From: Tessaracoccus sp.
GTDB lineage: Bacteria > Actinomycetota > Actinomycetes > Propionibacteriales > Propionibacteriaceae
Reading direction: 5' to 3'
DNA: 56,671 nucleotides
Assembly: GCF_016714275.1 (NCBI RefSeq)
Contig: NZ_JADJNP010000007.1
Span: forward strand, 1-56,671
The notes beneath the pieces were generated by a model. The model did not search any database. It was not told where the DNA came from and saw nothing but the letters and a program-made list of their open reading frames with translations. Within the stretch, counting starts at the first letter, position 1. Each line of letters opens with the position of its first letter. The translations under genes were made by a program, and so were the position numbers. Shown here piece by piece: positions 39,009-46,460 of the stretch.

Positions 39009-41308
39009 TGTCGGTCTCGTCGATCGGAGACGCCCGGTCTCCGCTGTCCTTCGCGCGCCGCTACGCCCGCATCGGGTGGCGGGTGTTCCCGCTGTGGTGG
39101 GCGCAGGAAGTCGATGGCCAATGGCGGTGCGCATGCGGACAGCCTGGCTGCAAGACCGCCGCCAAGCATCCGATCAGCGCGGCCGCGCCGCAGGGGCAGA
39201 ACTCGGCCACGACGGAGCTCGAGCAGATCGAGCGGTGGTGGCGTCAGTACCCGCAGGCCAACATCGCGGTCCTGCTCGCGTCCTCGAACCTGGTGGCGAT
39301 CGACATCGATCCGCGCAATGGCGGACTGGACACGATCGCCGAGATCGAGGCGCGCCACGGCCCGCTCGAGTCGGACGTGCTCGCGTTCACCGGCGGCGGC
39401 GGCGAGCATCGGGTCTTCTCGGTGCCAGCTGGTCAGGCACTGCAGCTGCCAGGCAAGCTCGGGCCCGGCGTCGACGTCAAGCACAACGGATACATCGTCG
39501 TCGAACCCTCCACGCACGTCTCCGGTCGGCGCTACGCGTTCGAGGCCTCCAGCGATCCTCTGGAGGGCGCTGTGGCGTCGCCACTGCCAGATTGGATCCG
39601 CGACCTGGCGCGGGCGGCGCCGGCTTCTGAAGTCGGGGCCGCCGCGGCGCGCGCGCCGTTGCCGGACGGGGAGATAGACCGGCTGCGCGCGGCACTGGCC
39701 GTGATCCCGTCGGATGATCGGGAGACCTGGCTGCGCGTTGGCATGGCCGTGCACAACGACGTCGGCGGCCAGGATGGGTTCGCGCTGTGGGATTCATGGT
39801 CGCAGTCGTCCGCGAAGTACGACTGCGTCGACCAGATGCGGGTGTGGCGGTCGTTTCGTCGGCGCCCGATGGGGGAGGCGGTGCAGCTGCCCACCATCTG
39901 GGCGCTGGCCTACGACCACGGGTTCAAGCATCAGCGCCATGAGCCGGCCGGCGCCGGCGCGTTGACGTCCGACGAGGTCGAAGCGCTGACGACGGACCCG
40001 CAGATAAGGATCGTCGACGGTTCGCGCGTCGGAGCGCGGCCGATGCCGGTCACGAGCCTGAACGAGATCGTCGCTTGGGCGAGTCAGTCGTCCGCTCAGA
40101 CCCACGTGCTGGCGAGCCAGGCCGCGGCGCTTGCGATCATGTCGGCGTGCGCGTCGCGCCGGTACGTGAGCGAGCACGGGGACCCTGCGCACGTGTTCAT
40201 CGGGGTGCTCGCGCCGACGGTGAGCCAAGTGCGCTACGCGCTGCACGTCGCCGAGCAGCACATCATGTCGGCGGGCCTGCGCTCGATGGTGCGCGGCCAG
40301 CGCTTCACGTCCCCGGCCCAGCTGTACGCCGCGATCCTTCGAAACCCGTCGACGCTCTACCTGGCCGACGACTGGGGTGACCAGCTGCGATTCGCCCGGC
40401 GCCAGCCGAGTGGCTTGCTCGAGCAGGCGCTCTCGATCCTGTCCGGGCGCGTGCACGCCGGCCAGACCATCGCGCTCGACAACTGGGCCGAGCTCGGTTT
40501 GAAGCCAGACCGCGGTCAGCCTGTCCTGCCGACTCTGTTTCGCCCCTCCATGTCGCTCCTGGCCGCGGTCGCTCAGGCGCAGATGGCGAGCCTGTTCAAG
40601 CGCAGCGAGTTCGCGCGCGGCGCGCTCGACTCCATGTTGCTCGTCCCGACGATCGATGGCGACTGGGTTGATCGGCCCGCCGCCCGAATTGCCGAACTGC
40701 CGGCGGTGGCGCTGGAGGCCATGCGTGCGCTACGCGGGTTCGAGCCCGGGCAGACCGAGCCGGCGATGGACCAGCTGATGAATTCGCTGGCGCTCCAGGA
40801 GCCGACACCGATCGTCGTGCGGTTCGTGGCAGACATCCAGTCCGTGGAGCGCACGTGGATCGAGCGCGCAGCGCGGCTGCCGCTGTCGGCGCGCGCGCTC
40901 GCGCTCGGCGCGCGCCGCACATTGCGCCGGCTGTGCACCGCGATGGCGGCATGGGCAAACCCTCGCGAGCCGGCCGTCACGCCCGAGGTCCTAGCCTGGT
41001 GCAACGCCTTCGTCGGAGAGTGCCTGCAGGTCACGCTCGAAGAGTTCGAGCTCCTGGGCACGGACGACGACGACAAGCCCGACGCCTACCAGGCGCTCCT
41101 CGACGCGATCACGCGGGTCGGTCCGTGCGGGATCCCCCGGCGTGACCTCCACAAGGTCTGCAAGCCGTACCGCAAGCTCGGACACGACGAGCGTGGGAAG
41201 TTGCTCGACGCCATGGTCTCCGACCAGGTGCTCTACACGATCCCGACCGTCTCCGGACGCGGCGTCAACTACGTTGCCGGGCGATTCGTCCAAGAGGTGG
41301 CAGCGTGA
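39008..41308 (+). CDS. Bifunctional primase-polymerase (prim-pol) with PriCT-2 and DUF3987-like region
   Basis: A 766-residue protein from ATG 39008 (GTG 39005 adds one). The prim-pol domain shows Asp99 and Asp101 (AIDIDPRNGG), His134 (FTGGGGEHRVFS), and a zinc-like CACGQPGCKTAAKHPI near residues 41-56. PriCT-2 lies near 215-300 (ALAVIPSDDRETWLRVGMAV). The C-terminal half is like phage DUF3987 helicase-type regions (FIGVLAPTVSQVRYALHVAE) but lacks a normal P-loop. It likely starts phage DNA synthesis. The origin-like iterons follow directly. Confidence 0.85.
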   Translation: MSVSSIGDARSPLSFARRYARIGWRVFPLWWAQEVDGQWRCACGQPGCKTAAKHPISAAAPQGQNSATTELEQIERWWRQYPQANIAVLLASSNLVAIDIDPRNGGLDTIAEIEARHGPLESDVLAFTGGGGEHRVFSVPAGQALQLPGKLGPGVDVKHNGYIVVEPSTHVSGRRYAFEASSDPLEGAVASPLPDWIRDLARAAPASEVGAAAARAPLPDGEIDRLRAALAVIPSDDRETWLRVGMAVHNDVGGQDGFALWDSWSQSSAKYDCVDQMRVWRSFRRRPMGEAVQLPTIWALAYDHGFKHQRHEPAGAGALTSDEVEALTTDPQIRIVDGSRVGARPMPVTSLNEIVAWASQSSAQTHVLASQAAALAIMSACASRRYVSEHGDPAHVFIGVLAPTVSQVRYALHVAEQHIMSAGLRSMVRGQRFTSPAQLYAAILRNPSTLYLADDWGDQLRFARRQPSGLLEQALSILSGRVHAGQTIALDNWAELGLKPDRGQPVLPTLFRPSMSLLAAVAQAQMASLFKRSEFARGALDSMLLVPTIDGDWVDRPAARIAELPAVALEAMRALRGFEPGQTEPAMDQLMNSLALQEPTPIVVRFVADIQSVERTWIERAARLPLSARALALGARRTLRRLCTAMAAWANPREPAVTPEVLAWCNAFVGECLQVTLEEFELLGTDDDDKPDAYQALLDAITRVGPCGIPRRDLHKVCKPYRKLGHDERGKLLDAMVSDQVLYTIPTVSGRGVNYVAGRFVQEVAA

Positions 41309-41318
41309 ACGGGTGCCT

Positions 41319-41557
41319 GGGTGACCAATGGGTGACCGGTGTTCGTCTCCCGCTCGATTGGCTCCTGGCGCTGGTTTTCGTCGAATGGGTGACCGGGAGA
41401 CCGAGAAAGATCGTTTCCTTGAAGGACCCCTTTTTCCTTAAGAGAAAAAAATTCCCTATTGGTCACCCAGTCACCCAGTCACCCACAGCCGAAACCCGCA
41501 CCAGGAGCCAATCGAGCGGGAGAAGGGGTCAAAAAATGCGGTCACCCACAGTCACCC
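41319..41557. other. Iteron-rich probable replication origin
   Basis: GGGTGAC motifs occur three times on the plus strand (41319, 41330, 41387) and their inverse GTCACCC five times (41462, 41470, 41478, 41541, 41551). The two sets face each other around an A/T-rich stretch with CTTAAGAGAAAAAAATTCCC (41437-41456). Such inverted iterons around an unwinding element are typical of an origin. It lies between the primase and the helicase. A 97-codon frame over the region looks like chance. Confidence 0.7.
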
Positions 41558-41594
41558 ATTCGCCGCAGTGCAGCAATTCTAAGGAGATCATCGC

Positions 41595-42977
41595 GTGAAG
41601 CTGATCAGCAACCAGGTCGCCGCGACCGAGTTTCCGGTCGTGGACCTGACCCGCGACCAGAGTGCTGTGCTTGAGCAACTGGTTGAATTCGCTCGCGGAC
41701 GAGGTCCGGATGCGGTGGCGACATTCTCCGGCTACGCCGGCGTGGGCAAGACGACGGTCGTCGGCGAGCTCGTGCGCGCGCTCCCGGACATGCACGTTGT
41801 GGTCGCCGCGCCCACGAACAAGGCCGTGGCCGTTCTGCGCGAGAAGGTCGGCGAGTGCGGTGCGGAGTTCGCGACTGTCCACAGCCTGCTCGGCTTGCGG
41901 CTTCGCGAGACGCCCGACGGCGGACAGACGTGCGTTCCCGAGGGTGATCCGCTGCTGCACACCTACCAGCTCGCCGTGGTCGACGAGTGCTCGATGGTGA
42001 GCGAGAGTCTCTTCGCATCCATCCTCTCGCGCCGCGGCCGCTGCCGTGTCGTCTTCGTCGGAGACCCCGCCCAGCTCGCCCCCGTCGAGGCTCGTCGCGG
42101 CGAGCTTTCCCCGACATTCGGGTCCGCCATCCGCGCCCGTCAGGCGCTTACCGAGGTCGTACGCCAGGCGCGAGAAAACCCGGTGATTCGCATCGCCACC
42201 ATGGCTCGCGAGCGGATTGCCTGCGGACAGGACATCGGGCTTTCCGATATCGCCGCGGCGCTTGCTCCCGGAGACGAGCAGTTCCTGTCGATCATGGACG
42301 GCGGCACCTGGCGCGTGGCCGAGATCGCCGCCGACGCAATCGGCGCAGGCCTGGACGTGCGCGCGCTCGCTCACGACAACCGGACCGTCCTGCAGCTGAA
42401 CGCCAGCATCCATGGCCTGTTGCACCCGGGAGCGCCGACCTGGATCCCAGGTGTGCCCGTCATCGCGCAGTCCGAATTCGCCATGCGCGGCTCCAAGGTC
42501 GGCGAGCGTGTGCGCGTGCGCAACAGCGACCTCCTGACCGTCGTGCGCACCGAAGAAGACGTCCACGAGGAAGATGCTCATCGTCCGGCATGGCGCCTCG
42601 AACTCGAGCTGCCAGACCGCCAGCGCGGGACCGTCTTCGTGCCTGTCGACACGCTGCAGTGGCAGCGCGACGTCACGACGCTCTTCACCGAACACAAGGC
42701 CGCCAAGGTCCAAGCGATGACGGCAAGCGGCGCGCAGGCCTACGCACTTCAGGACACTGTACGCAAGGCGTCCGCCGCCGGATGGGCGTTGCGCAACCGG
42801 TACGCCGACATTCGCCACGCCTACGCGATGACAGTGCACAAGGCACAGGGGTCGACCTTCGGCGCCGTCATCCTCGATTGGGCGAGCTTCCAGCGCTGCC
42901 CGGACGTCGGCGCTCGCGCGCGGCTGCTGTACGTCGCTCTCACGCGGACGTCGAAATTCGCAGTCATCTGCGCATGA
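41595..42977 (+). CDS. SF1 helicase, Dda/RecD-like
   Basis: A 460-residue helicase from GTG 41595 (AAGGAG 13 bases upstream). Walker A is GYAGVGKTT at 46-54; then APTNKAVAVL, DECSMVSESL (motif II), VGDPAQLAPV (III), a UvrD_C_2 end AYAMTVHKAQGSTFGAVI and YVALTRTSKF (VI). Family members (Dda, RecD2) move 5'-3' and help start or rescue replication. Operon position after the origin fits a replication role. Confidence 0.88.
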   Translation: MKLISNQVAATEFPVVDLTRDQSAVLEQLVEFARGRGPDAVATFSGYAGVGKTTVVGELVRALPDMHVVVAAPTNKAVAVLREKVGECGAEFATVHSLLGLRLRETPDGGQTCVPEGDPLLHTYQLAVVDECSMVSESLFASILSRRGRCRVVFVGDPAQLAPVEARRGELSPTFGSAIRARQALTEVVRQARENPVIRIATMARERIACGQDIGLSDIAAALAPGDEQFLSIMDGGTWRVAEIAADAIGAGLDVRALAHDNRTVLQLNASIHGLLHPGAPTWIPGVPVIAQSEFAMRGSKVGERVRVRNSDLLTVVRTEEDVHEEDAHRPAWRLELELPDRQRGTVFVPVDTLQWQRDVTTLFTEHKAAKVQAMTASGAQAYALQDTVRKASAAGWALRNRYADIRHAYAMTVHKAQGSTFGAVILDWASFQRCPDVGARARLLYVALTRTSKFAVICA

Positions 42978-43360
42978 TCGAAACCCCGTTCATCACCCTG
43001 CAGTACCCGATCTCGGTGAATCGCTACTGGACGATCAACCAGCGCGCCAGGTCGATCTTGCCTACCGAAGCCGGAAAGGCCTGGAAACAAGCCGCAAGGT
43101 CGCTGGCGCTGTCGCAGGGTGCCAACCACCAACGGGTCGCCTCCGGGCCTGTGGCGGCCGAAATCGTCCTGCTGCCGAGGAAGAAGAGCGACGGTGCGCC
43201 GAGCTCCGTGCGCCTGGACCTCGACAACTGCCTGAAGGTCGCGCTCGATGCCATGCAGGGCATCCTCTTCGACAACGACAAGCAGATCGTCGAGCTGCAC
43301 GCATGCGTCGGGTCGGCCGTCACGGACGGAGCGCTCATGGTTCGCGTGAGGCCAGCATGA
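42974..43360 (+). CDS. rusA: RusA-like Holliday junction resolvase
   Basis: A 128-residue protein whose ATG overlaps the helicase stop (ATGA). The RusA signature is present: SVNRYWTINQRARSILPTEA near residue 14 and LDLDNCLKVALDAMQGILFD NDKQIVEL (two parts), with the acidic residues (D, D, D) needed for metal-dependent cleavage. RusA resolves Holliday junctions and debranches DNA before packaging. Confidence 0.88.
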   Translation: MIETPFITLQYPISVNRYWTINQRARSILPTEAGKAWKQAARSLALSQGANHQRVASGPVAAEIVLLPRKKSDGAPSSVRLDLDNCLKVALDAMQGILFDNDKQIVELHACVGSAVTDGALMVRVRPA

Positions 43361-43563
43361 ACACCATCACCGAGATCTCAGTGTCCGATCGACTTCAGGA
43401 AGCCGTCGATGCCGGCGTCATCACGTGTGCCCACGCCGACGCGATCGCACTCGCCTTCGACGAGCATGCCAGCGGATGCTGCTCGGTCCACCTCGAGCGC
43501 CTTGCGCACGACGAGCGTGCCGCGCTCGATCGCGTGTGCGATTGGCTGGAGCGGCGGCGGTGA
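43357..43563 (+). CDS. Hypothetical protein (68 residues)
   Basis: ATG 43357 overlaps the RusA stop. The chain SVSDRLQEAVDAGVITCAHA is helical, followed by ALAFDEHASGCCSVHLERLA HDERAALDRVCDWLERR (two parts). Cysteines and histidines may bind a metal but no clear motif. Its stop overlaps the next gene's GTG. Confidence 0.65.
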   Translation: MNTITEISVSDRLQEAVDAGVITCAHADAIALAFDEHASGCCSVHLERLAHDERAALDRVCDWLERRR

Positions 43564-44018
43564 CGACGATCGCCTGGGATGGCACCACGCTGGCTGCAGA
43601 TCGGGCGTCGTGGTCCGGCGGAACGCGCCGCCGCGTGCGCAAGGTCGAGCGCATCGTGGCTGCGGACGGACGGGTCTTCCTCGCCGCGTTCTCCGGAGAC
43701 GGTGCCTTCTGCCATGCGGTCAAGCTTTGGATGCGGGGCGAGGCCGACCGGCCTGATCCCAAGGAGTTCGACCTCGAGGCCGGGACCTACTGCGCCATCG
43801 TGATAGACGAGCGCCGGCGCGTGTGGCTTCTGACTGCGCTGCTGCACTACCTCCCGTTCCGAGAGCACCTGTTCGCCGGCGGTGCCGGTCAGGAGTTCGT
43901 CTGGGGAGCGCTCGAAGCTGGCGCAAGCGCCAGGCGCGCGGTCCAGATCGCCGCCAAGCGCTCCGACCACGCAGGGCTAGGCGTGGACTGCGTGAGCTTC
44001 CGGCGGAGTGCGCAATGA
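43560..44018 (+). CDS. HslV/proteasome-like Ntn hydrolase
   Basis: GTG 43560 overlaps the previous stop. The product starts MTTIAWDGTTLAADRASWSG, which after removal of Met exposes Thr2 as catalytic nucleophile in the Ntn-hydrolase manner (TTIA.dG..LAAD is the HslV-type opening). GRVFLAAFSGDGAFCHAVKL and YCAIVIDERRRVWLL match the beta strands of the family. Phage versions are known but their targets are not. The length of 152 residues is shorter than host HslV. No HslU-type partner is encoded here. Confidence 0.75.
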   Translation: MTTIAWDGTTLAADRASWSGGTRRRVRKVERIVAADGRVFLAAFSGDGAFCHAVKLWMRGEADRPDPKEFDLEAGTYCAIVIDERRRVWLLTALLHYLPFREHLFAGGAGQEFVWGALEAGASARRAVQIAAKRSDHAGLGVDCVSFRRSAQ

Positions 44019-44671
44019 GCGCGCGTCCTACGCGCGGCGAGCGCTACGGCTCGACCGCCGCGAGCGGCCGTCTGACCTTCTCGGCGGAGCGGCGCACGGC
44101 GGGCGACATCGTCGCCGCCGCCGGGATGGCGGCCACCGTCGAGCACCTGGGTCTCGCCCTGTGGCGCGTGCGCTACGCCAACGACCGCAGCGCTTTCCGC
44201 CACGGGCGGCAGCTGCTGCTCGCCAAGGTCATGAACGTCGCCAGGCGCCGGCGCTGGCAGGAACAGCCCAAGGTCATCAAGCTTCTGGCGTTTCGGGTCT
44301 TCCAGTGGGCCGTCTTCAGCGTCTGCCCGGTGTGCACCGGTCGCGGGCACCCGACGCTGGACGGCCAGCCGATGGCGCTCTCCGACGACCTGTGTCCGGC
44401 CTGCCGCGGCGACGGCGTGACCGCGATCGAGCGTGCCGTGCCCGTCCAGCACATCGGCCGGGCCAAGGACATCGCCGATCTCCTGTGGCAGTCCGACCAG
44501 CATCTCGACCGGCGCATCGCCGCGCGGCTGGCATTGCACATGGCGACAAGGGCATCTACAATCAGCGCTGCGGCACACAGAGGCCCGGGAGTTCCGGGCC
44601 ACAACTCCAACGACCGCCCACCTTCGGTGGTTTCGCTCGCCCTCGAAAAGCCCGCTTCCCGCGGGCTTTGA
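44015..44671 (+). CDS. Q-like late antitermination protein
   Basis: A 218-residue protein with ATG 44015 overlapping the previous stop. The centre has two cysteine pairs of a zinc finger, FSVCPVCTGRGHPTLDGQ and SDDLCPACRGDGVTAIERAV, as in lambda-Q-type proteins, and basic helices (LLLAKVMNVARRRRWQEQ). It is last in the rightward operon, and the late promoter with hairpins lies in its 3' end, the place where Q acts. The C-terminal 40 residues span these hairpins and may be disordered. Confidence 0.72.
   Translation: MSARPTRGERYGSTAASGRLTFSAERRTAGDIVAAAGMAATVEHLGLALWRVRYANDRSAFRHGRQLLLAKVMNVARRRRWQEQPKVIKLLAFRVFQWAVFSVCPVCTGRGHPTLDGQPMALSDDLCPACRGDGVTAIERAVPVQHIGRAKDIADLLWQSDQHLDRRIAARLALHMATRASTISAAAHRGPGVPGHNSNDRPPSVVSLALEKPASRGL
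44534..44562 (+). promoter_or_regulatory. Late promoter (PR'-like)
   Basis: TTGCAC (-35, 44534-44539), a 17-base spacer and TACAAT (-10, 44557-44562) form a strong sigma70-type promoter within the 3' end of the Q-like gene. Its transcript starts near 44569 and meets three hairpins before the terminase genes. This is the arrangement of lambda PR', where Q protein lets polymerase pass the terminator. Confidence 0.75.
44582..44630 (+). terminator. Tandem hairpins after the late promoter
   Basis: GGCCCGG/CCGGGCC (44582-44600, five-base loop) and CCACC/GGTGG (44618-44630, three-base loop) followed by TTTC. Together with the next hairpin they would stop most transcripts from the late promoter unless antitermination occurs. 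Confidence 0.6.
44647..44669 (+). terminator. Hairpin before the terminase operon
   Basis: AAAGCCCGC pairs with GCGGGCTTT over a five-base loop. The stem itself carries the T-run; the bases after are GACGTTT. It lies 20 bases before the terminase ATG. Confidence 0.6.
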
Positions 44672-44688
44672 CGTTTCTGAGGTCAACC

Positions 44689-45207
44689 ATGGCGACACGC
44701 AAGCGCGCGGCGCCGCAGGAACGCAAGGCGCTCCCGGGGCGCCCAACCAAGTACGACCCGCTGTACGTCGAGCGCGTCTACAAGCTCGGGCTGCTCGGTG
44801 CGACCGAGAAAGAGATGGCCGAGATTCTCGGCGTCAGCCTCAAGGTGCTGGCCGAGTGGAAGAACCGCCATCTCGATTTTCGTGACGCCATCGTGCGCGC
44901 GCGCGCGGATGCAGACGCGGCGGTAGCGCACAGCCTGTATCACCGGGCGCTCGGGTACAGCCACCCGGCGGTGAAGATCATGCAGTTCGAGGGCGTGCCG
45001 ATCACGGTCGAGTACACGGAGCACTACCCTCCTGACACGAACGCGGCGAGCCTGTGGTTGCGCAATAGGCAAGCCGCGCGCTGGCGCGACAAGCCGACGC
45101 CGGATGGAGATGAAGACGCTCCGGCGCCGGTGAAGATCGAGATCAGCGTGAAGGACGCGAGGGTCCGCGATGACGATCGCCCCGACGCTGAATCGCCCTC
45201 AGGCTGA
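44689..45207 (+). CDS. Terminase small subunit
   Basis: A 172-residue protein from ATG 44689. GRPTKYDPLYVERVYKLG and LGATEKEMAEILGVSLKVLA EWKN (two parts) form the N-terminal helix-turn-helix that recognises packaging DNA. GYSHPAVKIMQFEGVPITVE and YPPDTNAASLWLRNRQAARW are typical of phage terminase small subunits with a helical oligomerisation domain. It overlaps the large subunit gene by 38 bases. Confidence 0.86.
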   Translation: MATRKRAAPQERKALPGRPTKYDPLYVERVYKLGLLGATEKEMAEILGVSLKVLAEWKNRHLDFRDAIVRARADADAAVAHSLYHRALGYSHPAVKIMQFEGVPITVEYTEHYPPDTNAASLWLRNRQAARWRDKPTPDGDEDAPAPVKIEISVKDARVRDDDRPDAESPSG

Positions 45208-46459
45208 ATTCCTCGCGCTACCGCACAAGTTCCGAGCGTTCGTCGCCGGGTTCGGTAGCGGCAAGACGTGGGTCGGTTCGTCGGGGCTTTGCAGGCATTC
45301 GTGGGAGTGGCCGCGCGTGAACGCCGGCTACTTCGCGCCGACCTATCCGCAGATCCGGGACATCTTCTATCCGACGATCGACGAGGTCGCGCACGAGTGG
45401 GGCCTGCGCGTCGACATCCACGAGTCGAACAAGGAAGTGCACGTTTTCTCCGGTCGCAAGTACAGGAACACGATCCTGTGCCGCTCGATGGAGAAGCCCG
45501 GCGACATCGTCGGTTTCAAGATTGGCCATGCGCTGATCGATGAACTTGACGTGATGCGCGCGGAAAAGGCGGCGACCGCCTGGCGCAAGATCATCGCGCG
45601 CATGCGCTACAACATCGACGGCCTGGGCAACGGCGTCGACGTGACGACCACGCCCGAGGGCTTCAAGTTCGTGTACGCCCAGTTCGTGAAGGCTCTGCGC
45701 GAGCGTGCGTCCCTGTCGAAGCTCTACGCTCTGGTACAGGCCAGCACGTACGACAACGAGGCGAACCTTCCGGATGGGTACATCGACAGCCTGCGCGCGA
45801 GCTATCCGCCGCAGCTGATCGACGCGTACCTGAATGGCCAGTTCGTCAACCTGACGAGCGGGTCTGTCTACCCGAACTTCGATCGGCAAAGGAACCACAC
45901 GTCTGCCGTCGAGTTGCCCGGGGAGCCGCTGCACGTCGGGATGGACTTCAACGTCATGAACATGACGGCCGAGGTCAACGTCATCCGCAGCGACCTTCCG
46001 ATCACGGTGGCCGAGCTCGCCGGAGTGCGGGACACACCGACGATGGCGCGGATGCTGAACGAGCGCTATCGCACCGGAGATCGTGTCCATGCGGTCACGA
46101 TCTACCCCGACGCGAGCGGGCAGGCCACGAGCAGCAAGAACGCGTCCGAGTCCGACCTGTCGATTCTGCGTCAGGCCGGATTCACGGTGCGCGCAGAATC
46201 ACGCAACCCAGCGGTGCGCGATCGCGTTCTCGCGGTAAACGCAATGCTGCTCAACGACAAGGGTGAGCGGCGCTGGTCGATCAATACCGACCGATGCCCG
46301 AAGCTCACCGAGTCGCTCGAGCAGCAGGCGTATGACGCCGGCGGAGAGCCCGACAAGACCAGTGGACACGACCATGCGAATGACGCCGTCGGGTACTTCA
46401 TCGTCAAGCGCTGGCCCATCGCACGACACGTAACGAGCGCGAGAACAACCGGACACTGA
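45170..46459 (+). CDS. Terminase large subunit
   Basis: A 429-residue ATPase-nuclease. Walker A is GFGSGKT at 27-33, Walker B HALIDELD (120-127), coupling motif TTTPEG near 159-164. The nuclease half has GMDFNVMNMT, YPDASG and HDHANDAVGY, giving the acidic metal site. The size is compact. It would cut concatemers and pump DNA into proheads. The redundant contig ends agree with headful packaging, but do not prove it. Confidence 0.95.
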   Translation: MTIAPTLNRPQAEFLALPHKFRAFVAGFGSGKTWVGSSGLCRHSWEWPRVNAGYFAPTYPQIRDIFYPTIDEVAHEWGLRVDIHESNKEVHVFSGRKYRNTILCRSMEKPGDIVGFKIGHALIDELDVMRAEKAATAWRKIIARMRYNIDGLGNGVDVTTTPEGFKFVYAQFVKALRERASLSKLYALVQASTYDNEANLPDGYIDSLRASYPPQLIDAYLNGQFVNLTSGSVYPNFDRQRNHTSAVELPGEPLHVGMDFNVMNMTAEVNVIRSDLPITVAELAGVRDTPTMARMLNERYRTGDRVHAVTIYPDASGQATSSKNASESDLSILRQAGFTVRAESRNPAVRDRVLAVNAMLLNDKGERRWSINTDRCPKLTESLEQQAYDAGGEPDKTSGHDHANDAVGYFIVKRWPIARHVTSARTTGH

Positions 46460-46460
46460 A

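Noticed and set aside
41305..41598. 97-codon plus-strand frame over the iterons
   Set aside because: The composition follows the repeats, it overlaps the primase end and no ribosome site is seen. The repeat layout explains the sequence better.
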